A DNA stretch of 64,000 nt from Cyanosarcina radialis HA8281-LM2. GTDB lineage: Bacteria; Cyanobacteriota; Cyanobacteriia; Cyanobacteriales; CCAP-1448. The translations under genes and the position numbers were made by a program. Below, piece by piece: positions 1 to 8,187 of the stretch. The stretch's first letter is position 1, and every line of letters begins with the position of its first letter. The stretch is taken from positions 1 through 64,000 of the forward strand of contig JAHHHA010000004.1 of the NCBI GenBank assembly GCA_019359615.1. Reading direction: 5' to 3'. A model generated the notes under the pieces. It had not been told where the DNA came from, searched no databases, and saw nothing but the letters and a program-made list of their open reading frames with translations.

Positions 1-109
1 TAACAATAAAATTAAATTGATTATTAGACAAAGCTATGGCTTTAATACCTTTGATTCTTTACGAGAGAAGCTATTAGCTTGCTTATTTAAATAAGATTTG
101 CTTATCACC

Positions 110-262
110 CTATGTACGGGAGAGCCCGCCGAACTTTACGAATCGGTTCGTGCGGCTAATCCTCAAGGGCGATGGGGACAACCTGAAGATGCCGCCCGTT
201 TAATCGCTTGGCTGGCTACAGATGATACCCAATGGGTGACTGGACAGGCGATCGATTCTACT
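110..262 (+). pseudogene. C-terminal remnant of a short-chain dehydrogenase (SDR)
   Basis: The plus frame reads RWGQPEDAARLIAWLATDD and then WVTGQAIDST, the typical last third of an SDR just before the C-terminal glycines. Nothing of the Rossmann N-terminus lies upstream. After about position 262 the frame runs into sequence that, on the other strand, belongs to the small gene at 258-536. Two broken genes therefore meet at one junction. It is a dead fragment with no start or ribosome-binding site of its own. Confidence 0.65.
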
Positions 263-536
263 CTTCTTGAAGCCACAATTCAAAATCTCGAAGCAATAAA
301 TAGCTTTGGGAAGCACGACTAATTCGATCGACTAAATCGCCTACTCCGTTACTAGCAGATATAACTCCGATCTCGCACTCTAGAAAAATGCTCAACGTTT
401 CTCTCAATTCCTCGATCGCTTTATCAAAATCTAGAGGAGATACGATAGCAGCCAACCAAATATTACCTTCAGGTTGTGCGCCAACTCGTTGCAATAACTC
501 ATCAATTGAAACTGATTTAATCTCAGCAGTTATCAT
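258..536 (-). CDS. Truncated 92-aa protein, partner of the upstream ATPase
   Basis: I do not recognise the family. The protein begins 19 bases after the stop of the P-loop ATPase gene on the same strand, so the two probably form one operon. Its last codons abut the SDR remnant and the stop codon (258-260) lies at the junction, so the original protein was probably longer and has been cut. The visible part is a mixed alpha/beta sequence with an acidic helix around residues 37-52 and no membrane segment. Function cannot be assigned. Confidence 0.5.
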   Translation of the reverse strand: MITAEIKSVSIDELLQRVGAQPEGNIWLAAIVSPLDFDKAIEELRETLSIFLECEIGVISASNGVGDLVDRISRASQSYLLLRDFELWLQEE

Positions 537-555
537 GAAAACTGTGCTGTAATTT

Positions 556-1788
556 CTAATTTTGCTGAACTAGTTGAAGTGCTGGTAACAGGGCAGGATG
601 AATGGCGTAACGTTTTTTGGGGTATCTGTACTCAAGAATATGTCCTGCTACCAGAAGTCTAATTTTCTCATCTGTTCTAGGGAGGAATGTATTTCCTTCG
701 AGCATATCTGCAAAAATCTCAAGTTCTTCATCTGAAAGTCCTAAAAGTTTTGCTTTGCCAAATGAGTCTGCTGAGGCTTCAACATCAGTTTTTTGCACGG
801 TGTCGCTATCTGCTAAGTATGCTTCTTCGATCGCAGCTTGCGTCAAGTTAATCAGATCGCGTAAAACTCCACCAGAATAATGAATCAGGCTTTGTATGGC
901 AGCTTTTTCTATGAAGCCTTCAGATGCACGAGTTTCTATAATTTTTTCAAAAAAAGTATAGGAATCTGAATCGTTTTTAACGTCGAAGCACGATCGATAA
1001 TCAAAGTAATTTACGGCTTGTTCTATGGTGTCGCGATACTCACCGTACAAAGCCCGCAGGGGGCCAACTAGAACAATTCCAACACCTAACGATAATAAAT
1101 CTTGTATATCGGTAGCGATAATTTGGGAAAAAGCTTGTATATTATTGAGACGATCTAACCCATCTAACAGAAGAACAATTTCTCCATATTGCGATCTGGC
1201 AACATTATAAAGTACAGCGACAGACGCTATTAACTCTTTTTTCTCTTTACTATATTTGGGGTTAAGAATACCTTCATGACGTTCGATAACTACACTAGTA
1301 GTTTCAAGAGGATTAGTTATTGCCCATACTTCTTCAATGCGATCGACTAGTTTCCTCTCAGAATACCCATAAGCCAGGTTTTTAACTAGCTCGATGCGAT
1401 TTTTCACAAGTGCAACTTTAGAGAGATCGTAGCCCCTAGCCACTACCAAATCACAAAGGACTACCCCAGCAACGGCTGTCAGGACTCCTGGAGAAATTTC
1501 TGAAATATTTGTGTATAAACTCACATCTACATAATGGGCATAAACATTGTCTACTTCCTGATTGATACGATCGCGGGTAACGAGAAGTTGAGTTGTTTTG
1601 CCAGAACCGATACCGCCGAGGATTAAATGAGTCGAGGATGGCCGAATTCCTATCCGGCGGGAAATCAACTCTGAAACCGATTTTCGAGGCTCAGGTATGT
1701 AATAACCGCCTGAAATTGCCCGTTGAGGATCTACTGCTCCCTCGAAGGCAGCCATCTGTTCTCTAAAAAACTTGAGCCGATTAGACAT
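556..1788 (-). CDS. P-loop (AAA/STAND-like) ATPase
   Basis: A 410-aa soluble protein with Walker A GGIGSGKTT at residues 58-66 and a Walker B strand IVLLLDGLD at about 204-212. The C-terminal third is helical and could be a winged-helix region (from about residue 340). The overall layout resembles Orc1/Cdc6-like or STAND ATPases that couple nucleotide state to a partner. The gene is followed at once by a truncated small gene, so the pair may be a damaged two-gene conflict or regulatory cassette. The substrate is unknown and no effector domain is visible. Confidence 0.7.
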   Translation of the reverse strand: MSNRLKFFREQMAAFEGAVDPQRAISGGYYIPEPRKSVSELISRRIGIRPSSTHLILGGIGSGKTTQLLVTRDRINQEVDNVYAHYVDVSLYTNISEISPGVLTAVAGVVLCDLVVARGYDLSKVALVKNRIELVKNLAYGYSERKLVDRIEEVWAITNPLETTSVVIERHEGILNPKYSKEKKELIASVAVLYNVARSQYGEIVLLLDGLDRLNNIQAFSQIIATDIQDLLSLGVGIVLVGPLRALYGEYRDTIEQAVNYFDYRSCFDVKNDSDSYTFFEKIIETRASEGFIEKAAIQSLIHYSGGVLRDLINLTQAAIEEAYLADSDTVQKTDVEASADSFGKAKLLGLSDEELEIFADMLEGNTFLPRTDEKIRLLVAGHILEYRYPKKRYAIHPALLPALQLVQQN

Positions 1789-2112
1789 CTTAGATACCTA
1801 TGGCAATTAAGACAGCGATCGATTGAGAGTAGCGTACAGAAAAACATTACCCCAGATTGTATTGCTATCTAGTTTATCCCAAAATCTCTAGGACTCTGGC
1901 TTTCGCGACTGCCTGCGGGTGCGGGAAAAAAGCAACAGCAGCAAAGTCTAATCGTCCTGCGATCGCTGTTTCCCGATCTCTCCTTTCTCTCCTCTCCCCA
2001 GTCCCGCTATATTGACGATTTTATCGATTTAATAGTACATTTGTCCTAATAAGCTTATAAAAGTTAAGGAATAGTCGATCGCATTTGGATAAATACCTGG
2101 TATATATCAATT

Positions 2113-2170
2113 GCCTGTAGGGACGCAAAGCTGTTCCTGAGCCTGCCGAAGGATTGCGCCTCTACCCAAG
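2113..2170. repeat. Dispersed GTAGGGACGCAAAG hairpin repeat in the recD2 leader
   Basis: The 1789-2170 spacer holds no gene. Its end carries a hairpin repeat of the kind whose arms read GTAGGGACGCAAAG and CGCCTCTACCC. Related copies lie near 36417, 36640 and 52348. It sits directly before the first possible recD2 ATG (2171), which argues that this ATG is not the native start. Confidence 0.6.
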
Positions 2171-2197
2171 ATGTTCTCGTGCTTCCTGCTGTCGCTT

Positions 2198-4444
2198 ATG
2201 TCTACCACAGCCGATAATTCCTACCAAGCAAATGCAGCCCTACCAGTCGAATCTTTTAGTGGTGTAGTCGAACGGATTACCTATCACTCGGACGAATCCG
2301 GCTATACGGTAGCGAGAGTCAAGATTCCGAGGGCGCACGAATTAGTGACGGTAGTGGGTAACTTTGCCAACATCCAAGCCGGACAGACGTTGCAATTGAC
2401 CGGAAATTGGCGCAATCATCCCCAGTATGGCGAACAATTTCAGACAGTCCGATATACCGAAACCAAACCCGCCACCATTACCGGAATCGAGAAGTATTTA
2501 GGCAGCGGCTTAATTAAAGGACTGGGGCCAGTCATGGCCAAACGAATCGTGGCTCGCTTTGGCACTCAAACGCTGGACATCATTGAAAACCAGATAGAAC
2601 GGCTAGTTGAAGTCAATGGCATCGGCAAGAAGCGCGTCAGCCAAATTGCCAAAGCCTGGGCAGAACAGAAAGTCATCAAAGAAGTAATGATATTCCTGCA
2701 AGGACATGGGGTATCTACTACTTATGCCGTCAAAATCTTCAAGCAGTATGGAGAAAAAGCGATCGCTGTTGTCACCGAAAATCCCTACCAACTAGCTACA
2801 GATATCTATGGCATCGGTTTTTTGACTGCCGACAAAATCGCCCAAAACCTGGGCGTATTGCCTTCGTCACCCGATCGCTATCTCTCAGGCATTTTGCACG
2901 TCTTGAGCCAAGCAGCAGAAGACGGACACTGCTTTTTGCCTCAGCCGGAACTAGTTAATGCCGCCGTCGAATTGCTAACTAATGTCGAACACCAAGCTCA
3001 ACCTGAAGGGGTGCTAGCCGTCATCGATCGAATGCGTTCGGAACAACAACTGATGGTAGAGATGGCGGGAACTATGCCCTTGTGCTACCAACCCAGTTTT
3101 TACTGGACGGAACAGAATTTGGCACAACTGATCTGGCAGCAAACCGCATCGGAAATAACTGTAGATCGCGAAAGAGTCCGCAATTGGATTGAAAGATTTA
3201 CCGCCAGTCGAGGGATTCAACTATCGGAACCGCAACGGCAAGCCGTGGAGTTAGCCGCCAGCGCTAAGGTGATGATTCTCACGGGCGGTCCAGGAACTGG
3301 GAAGACGTTTGCTCTCCATACGATCGTCGCCCTGTGGAAAGCCATGGGGAAAGAAATCGCTTTAGCGGCTCCCACCGGACGCGCGGCCCAACGGTTGGGG
3401 GAAATGACCGGAATTGAAGCCAAGACGATCCATCGGCTGTTGGAGTTCGATCCAAGCACCATGGGGTTCAAACGCCAAGGAGATAATCTGCTTTCCCAAA
3501 ATGCTTTTGTGGTCGATGAAGCCTCCATGCTGGATCTGTTTCTGGCTCACTCTTTGCTCAAAGCGATTCCGCCGCAAGCCCAATTGTTATTAGTCGGAGA
3601 TGTCGATCAACTGCCCAGCGTCGGGCCGGGAAACGTTCTCAAAGATGCGATCGACTCCCAACAGATTCCCGTGGTGCGGCTGACGCAAGTGTTTCGGCAA
3701 GCGCAATCGAGCGCGATTATCAGATCTGCCCACCAAATCAACCAAGGGCAGTATCCCCATCTAGAGCCGATTAGCAACGCTCCCAAATCTGACTGTTTGT
3801 GGCACAGCGGGGGCGAGACTCCAGAACATGGGGTGCAAGCAATTGGCGATGCGATCGCTAATTTGATTCCTCAGTTGGGTTTCGATCCGGCTAGCGACGT
3901 GCAAGTGTTATGTCCCATGACTAGGGGTGCAGTCGGGACGCGGAATTTAAATCAAGTTTTGCAGCAACTAATCAATCCTCCCAGTCCGGCTAAAGCAGAG
4001 ATAGCTAGGGGTGGGACGATTTTGCGGGTAGGCGATCGCATCATTCAACTCAAGAACGATTACGATCGCGAGGTGTTCAACGGCGACTTGGGAATAATAG
4101 CGGCGATCGACTCCGAGGAACAAGAAGTGATGGTGCGGTTCGACGATCGAGATGTGACTTACGATTATGCCGACTTAAATGAAATTGCTTTGGCGTGGGC
4201 GGTGACTACTCATAAAAGTCAAGGTTCGGAGTATCCAGTAGTAATTTTGCCGATGTATATGCAGCATTATTTGATGCTGTCGCGCAACTTGCTTTATACG
4301 GGTTTAACTCGCGCCAAGAAGTTAGCGATTATAGTTGGGAGTAAAAAGGCGATCGCTCTGGCTATTAAGCAACAACAGCAAACCCAGCGTTATACTCGAT
4401 TGTCCGAACGGCTGGCGATCGCTAATATCAATTTTCTAAAATAG
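2198..4444 (+). CDS. recD2: RecD2-type ATP-dependent DNA helicase
   Basis: Superfamily 1B 5'-3' DNA helicase of the RecD2 (RecD/TraA) family, which acts without RecBC in DNA repair. It has an N-terminal OB-like region (residues about 20-85), a helix-hairpin-helix region rich in GIGxK motifs (about 95-190), and the motor with Walker A GGPGTGKT near 362, the DEAS motif near 437 and the late motif VTTHKSQGSEYPVVILP near 665. Length (748 aa) fits the family. I chose ATG 2198 because the upstream ATG at 2171 abuts a dispersed repeat and would add ten untypical residues. It appears to be a single-gene unit. Confidence 0.93.
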   Translation: MSTTADNSYQANAALPVESFSGVVERITYHSDESGYTVARVKIPRAHELVTVVGNFANIQAGQTLQLTGNWRNHPQYGEQFQTVRYTETKPATITGIEKYLGSGLIKGLGPVMAKRIVARFGTQTLDIIENQIERLVEVNGIGKKRVSQIAKAWAEQKVIKEVMIFLQGHGVSTTYAVKIFKQYGEKAIAVVTENPYQLATDIYGIGFLTADKIAQNLGVLPSSPDRYLSGILHVLSQAAEDGHCFLPQPELVNAAVELLTNVEHQAQPEGVLAVIDRMRSEQQLMVEMAGTMPLCYQPSFYWTEQNLAQLIWQQTASEITVDRERVRNWIERFTASRGIQLSEPQRQAVELAASAKVMILTGGPGTGKTFALHTIVALWKAMGKEIALAAPTGRAAQRLGEMTGIEAKTIHRLLEFDPSTMGFKRQGDNLLSQNAFVVDEASMLDLFLAHSLLKAIPPQAQLLLVGDVDQLPSVGPGNVLKDAIDSQQIPVVRLTQVFRQAQSSAIIRSAHQINQGQYPHLEPISNAPKSDCLWHSGGETPEHGVQAIGDAIANLIPQLGFDPASDVQVLCPMTRGAVGTRNLNQVLQQLINPPSPAKAEIARGGTILRVGDRIIQLKNDYDREVFNGDLGIIAAIDSEEQEVMVRFDDRDVTYDYADLNEIALAWAVTTHKSQGSEYPVVILPMYMQHYLMLSRNLLYTGLTRAKKLAIIVGSKKAIALAIKQQQQTQRYTRLSERLAIANINFLK

Positions 4445-4877
4445 TGCAACTTTAAGGTAGTCTATTTTGTCATACGCCGTCTGCATCCGATCGCTAAACT
4501 TGAATGACATCAAAGCTATCTCAATCGCCAATCCGATAAAACAAAAAATCAGAATTGAGGGGTGGATTCTTCGAGGATGGGTTCGGGGAGTTGCTGCAAT
4601 TTGGTCTTGTGGCATTAGAAATTATTACTCAATATAATTACTCTAAAAAAGATCTAAAAACTTCTTTTTTCCTTTCTCCTTTGAACCTGTTTGTCTCGTT
4701 CTTCTGGCTCCAAATCGGGATCGTCAGATGCGCTCTTTTAGGTGCGATCGCTGCTAGCAATGTTAACTAGAGTAGCGATCGTAGCATCTAGGGGCGACGA
4801 GTAGTTAGACGCTATGTGCTGGATAAATGCTTTACTCTGATAATCTAATGACTATACTAAAATTGAGGAGTTAAAAC
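4445..4877. other. Intergenic region, no gene seen
   Basis: About 430 bases between recD2 and the DUF6888/6887 pair. A 71-codon open frame at 4555-4770 has no ribosome-binding site and repetitive hydrophobic content, and I consider it chance. No RNA gene or clear terminator was found. Confidence 0.5.
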
Positions 4878-5066
4878 TTGCCAACTAACGACCAAGCATA
4901 AGCCTGTCTTCGGGTTTGTCAAATGTTATCTAGCTATTTCAGAGACATTCAGCTTTTTCGCTTTGACGAGCAAACCAATATCATTTTTATATTTGCTGGA
5001 GAAGAACTCCAAATTATTGTCGATTCTCAAGGTAAATGGAGGTTTTTAAATGCAGCCGAACTTTGA
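4878..5066 (+). pseudogene. DUF6888-like protein with an in-frame TAA at codon 8
   Basis: A GAGGAG ribosome-binding site (4865-4870) precedes TTG 4878. The frame reads LPTNDQA, TAA (4899-4901), then ACLRVCQMLSSYFRDIQLFRF and ends GKWRFLNAAEL. This matches what I recall of the small cyanobacterial DUF6888 family along its whole length, so the TAA interrupts a recognisable gene. Translation could restart at ATG 4923 to give a 47-aa product lacking the N-terminus. Its end overlaps the next gene start by 17 bases, the usual coupling of this pair. Confidence 0.6.
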
Positions 5067-5262
5067 AACCATGTCTACTATCGAATTAAAAAGGTATGCT
5101 CTTACTCATCGCGGTGAGGTCGAACCACTCCGCGAACTTTACCGCCGAAGAACTCCTGATGATGAAGCCACTTGGTTTGAGTTACCAAAAGACAAAGAGG
5201 AAGAGCAGAAACAGTTCGAGCTATTTAAAAAGATGATTGATGAGACAGAAGCTAGAAACTAG
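5050..5262 (+). CDS. DUF6887-like small protein (70 aa)
   Basis: A short acidic protein, MQPNFETMSTIELKRYALTH at the start, with PDDEATWFELP in the middle. This fits the cyanobacterial DUF6887 family that is normally encoded directly after DUF6888. The start lies inside the end of the preceding gene, and the GGAGG at 5038-5042 is a good ribosome-binding site. The pair has the size and overlap of a toxin-antitoxin-like module, but I know of no established function. Confidence 0.65.
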   Translation: MQPNFETMSTIELKRYALTHRGEVEPLRELYRRRTPDDEATWFELPKDKEEEQKQFELFKKMIDETEARN

Positions 5263-5504
5263 AAGTGAAGGCAATAATTTAAAGAGATCTCGATCGCCAA
5301 AACGAGCGTTGCATCTGTGAATTGCATCGGTCGATCGCGTAACGTGCTGTAAGCATTCGCGGTATTGTTCCATCCGCACCAACAAACGGCTGCGATCGCT
5401 TTCTTAAATGTCGCGAACTACGAGCAGTTTGTTTAAAAGAAGGTGCATTAGAAATATCTTTTAGTTTTGTGCAGACTCATTCATTAGCATATCCTCGAAC
5501 TGTA

Positions 5505-5912
5505 TTAAAGGTTCTGAGATCCGGAAGGAGATCGGCTGTTGTCGTACAAAACTCGATTCTCTTCGATCTGATGCAGGTTTTCTTCTGCCCATAATTTGGC
5601 AGCTTTAACGATCGGCAACAGACTTTTGCCAACCTCGGTAAGTCGATATTCAGCTTTGATCGGTAGCGTATCTGTATAAAGGGTTCGCACCACCAGCCCA
5701 TCTCGCTCTAACTTCCGCAAAGTCTGCGTCAGCATTTTCTGCGATATCCCTTCGCAGACTCTTTTCAGTTCGCCGAAACGCATCACCTTACCCTCCAGTG
5801 CCCCGACGACCAACGAAACCCACTTTTCTCCGATCGATGCCAACACCTCTCTAGACGGACAGATGGCCGCATAAACATTGGGCTGGAGTTCTAAATTTCG
5901 ATCGCTCATCAT
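5505..5912 (-). CDS. HxlR-family winged-helix transcriptional regulator
   Basis: A 135-aa protein with the HxlR layout: an early Cys (CPSREVL), the helix KWVSLVVGALEGKVMRFGEL, then LTQTLRKLERDGLV recognition helix and wing ending YRLTEVGKSLLP. HxlR proteins respond to redox or electrophile signals and often control a divergent oxidoreductase gene. Here the divergent neighbour (from 6016) is an NADP-binding reductase, which fits, but that target is now broken by a stop codon. The intergenic 5913-6015 would hold both promoters. Confidence 0.85.
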   Translation of the reverse strand: MMSDRNLELQPNVYAAICPSREVLASIGEKWVSLVVGALEGKVMRFGELKRVCEGISQKMLTQTLRKLERDGLVVRTLYTDTLPIKAEYRLTEVGKSLLPIVKAAKLWAEENLHQIEENRVLYDNSRSPSGSQNL

Positions 5913-6015
5913 TGGTAGTTACCTGTAAGTACCTAGTTTACATTAGATACCGAGATGGTTATAGTTCCACTACACGACTCTCGGAGTAACTACATATTCT
6001 TTTGGAGACTAGGTT

Positions 6016-6618
6016 ATGAAAATCGCCATCTTAGGATTTGGTAATGTGGGCAAGCAGTTCGCCAACCTGTTTAGTAAAGCCGGACACGAGATCGTCATCG
6101 GTTTGCGATCGATTCCAAACCCAGAATTGCCCTAAGCTTCTGCAACTTTCAAAGAGGCTGCCGCAGTTGCAGATGTAGTCGCGATCGCTATTCCTTTTAC
6201 TGCTTGTGCCGATGTATTACCAGAACTAGCTGAAGTAACCACAGGGAAAACCGTTATCGACAGTACCAATCCCCTTAACGCCGACTGGTCGCCGAAGTTG
6301 CTCGGACAGGAAAACTCGGCATCTGAAGAAATCGACCGTCTGCTGCCAAGAGCCTACATCGTGAAAGCGTTCAACACCATCTTTGCCGATGCGATGAGTC
6401 AACCAATGAGAGGCGGACAAGCGATCGCTGCCTTTATTGCGGGAGACAATGAGGAAGCCAAACAAAAGGTTATTACGCTAGCCAGCGAGATCGGCTATGC
6501 ACCAGTCGATACCGGACCTCTTTACACGGCTCGCTATCTCGAAAGTATGGCACATCTCAATATCGAGATTGCCGTCGGTCGAGGTGGTGGCACGAATGCA
6601 GCCTTTATTTATCTCTAG
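6016..6618 (+). pseudogene. NADPH-dependent F420 reductase-like oxidoreductase with a nonsense codon
   Basis: Starts MKIAILGFGNVGKQFANLF, a GxGxxG dinucleotide site, and continues to residue 39 (NPELP) where TAA at 6133-6135 interrupts the frame. After the stop the same frame resumes as a clean protein (VADVVAIAIPF, TVIDSTNPL, KAFNTIFAD) to 6618. One base change (for example CAA to TAA) explains it, so this is a recent pseudogene or a sequencing error. It lies divergent to the HxlR regulator, a common pairing. Confidence 0.8.
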
Positions 6619-7347
6619 CAAAAGAGTGTTTGAAGATGGCTAACGTTGAAGTTGAGCCGCGAACGACGCTTAGGTCGCGTCGTCGGGCTAACGTCGTTCG
6701 TCGGCTCCAACGCAGTAGTTGTTGTGCCTGGCGCTTCTATAGTGTTCCCAGGCGCTAACATTTAACTCCAGGCAGAGCAACTATTGATTAGACTGAATTT
6801 TTCTGCCTAATATCCCTAAAAGGTGGATTAGCCCGACTAAGCTTGTCTGCCTAATCTGCTGAATTAACGTAAGCCATAATAAGCTCAATCGTAACTCTAC
6901 CATCAACACCGCCCTAAAATTCGATATTTTCTTAGATGATTAGACCGACAAATTCCGTCTAATATCCTCAATTAGAAGATTAGCCCGACAATCGACAGGG
7001 AGCAGCCACCCAAATTACTTGATGTTAGTTGTACCCTCAATCCAAGATCGAGTTCTGAGCTTTGCATATCCGCAAGATAATTGCCGCTTTTGCCTGACTA
7101 CTTATCCCAACTTTTAGGAAACTATAAAAGTTCTTTCAATCCCAACTTGCGGTAAATCCATAGCGTTGGGAGAACGGTTTTAAAATCCAGGGTACTGAAA
7201 ATAGGATCGGCGAAGCCAAAGGGCAACATCAATGAGATCGCCCCTCTAGCATATTCCAATACCCAAAGCGATCGCCAACAGATAGGCTAAATCCAACACT
7301 TTTGCTACTAAAGTCATAGAGATATTTACTCATAAGAGCGACCAAAA
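6619..7347. other. Gene-free spacer with degenerate ATTAGAC hairpin repeats
   Basis: About 730 bases without a plausible gene. At 6786-6860 and 6938-6990 the same motif recurs (GATTAGAC, then TAATATCC, then GATTAGCCCGAC) about 150 bases apart. The second copy contains a short stem, ATTAGAC with GTCTAAT. These look like decayed repeats. No RNA gene was recognised. Confidence 0.5.
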
Positions 7348-7454
7348 CTATATGCAGCATCGAACTTTTGTCGCTCTAAATTCATGACATTATTCAGATT
7401 CGGTTTTGGGGGCGATCGATTTACGATCGCAATTAATAACTAATCTGGAACTCG
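7348..7454 (+). promoter_or_regulatory. Leader A, duplicated before the Rieske cluster
   Basis: This stretch is closely similar to 10733-10836: both contain ATTATTCAGATTCGGTTT, then GGCGATCGATTTACGAT and AACTAATCTGGAA just before the start codon. A shared leader in front of two units of the same island suggests co-regulation or segmental duplication. No exact promoter boxes are claimed. Confidence 0.55.
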
Positions 7455-8105
7455 ATGATGGCAGTTTTTCTTTATCCTATTTATACAGCGATCGGCATAA
7501 CCTTAATGCTGTGGACGCTTTGCACCCTCCAACCAGGACGGATCGCTGAGACAGTTTTATTATTATTATTCGTTATCGCTGGAATTATCTACGACAATTC
7601 GATCGTCTCCTTGGGATGGCTGATCGGTGAAGGTCCCCTACTAAAATTTCTCAATCGCTTGCGATTTTTATTCCACAATTTACTCGTCCCTCTGTTAGTA
7701 GTAGTTGCAGTCAATCTGGCACGAGGTGCTGGAGTAGTTTGGGCAAATACTCAGTTAGCTGATTATAGCTCTTGGGCGATCGCCTTATTATTGATGGGAT
7801 TTGGTGTAGTCGCCCATCTCCTGCACGAAGAACTCATACCCATTAGCTTCGCTGGTACTGTGGTTTACAAACCTAAGAGTTGCATCCCGATTCCGGCAAT
7901 TTTGACGACATTATTGTTAGCGATCGCCGGGATATATATCTGGCAAGCAGATCGATGCTTCTGGGTATTTGCTGGAACGATGCTAGTTTTTTTCAGCGTT
8001 TCTCTTCCCAATCGGATTGCTAGCCATCTCCTCAGTTCTGTAGCTGAAATTGGATTGATGATGATGCTGTTAGCAACCGAGATCGGCATCCATGGTGAAT
8101 TATGA
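7455..8105 (+). CDS. Integral membrane protein of unknown function (216 aa)
   Basis: About six to seven hydrophobic segments span nearly the whole chain, with short polar loops and a few charged patches (LRFLFHN, LLHEELIP). I do not recognise a family. It starts ATGATG after leader A and is followed 82 bases later by the P450, so it probably belongs with the oxygenase genes as a membrane partner or transporter. That link rests on position only. Confidence 0.7.
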   Translation: MMAVFLYPIYTAIGITLMLWTLCTLQPGRIAETVLLLLFVIAGIIYDNSIVSLGWLIGEGPLLKFLNRLRFLFHNLLVPLLVVVAVNLARGAGVVWANTQLADYSSWAIALLLMGFGVVAHLLHEELIPISFAGTVVYKPKSCIPIPAILTTLLLAIAGIYIWQADRCFWVFAGTMLVFFSVSLPNRIASHLLSSVAEIGLMMMLLATEIGIHGEL

Positions 8106-8187
8106 ATTATGAATTATGAATTGTCAATTATGAAAATCTCGTAGATAAAATAACGAAAATGCAGATTTTGTAGTCATAAATATAGAA

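Noticed and set aside
4555-4770. 71-codon open frame after recD2
   Set aside because: No ribosome-binding site, low-complexity hydrophobic content and no family likeness.
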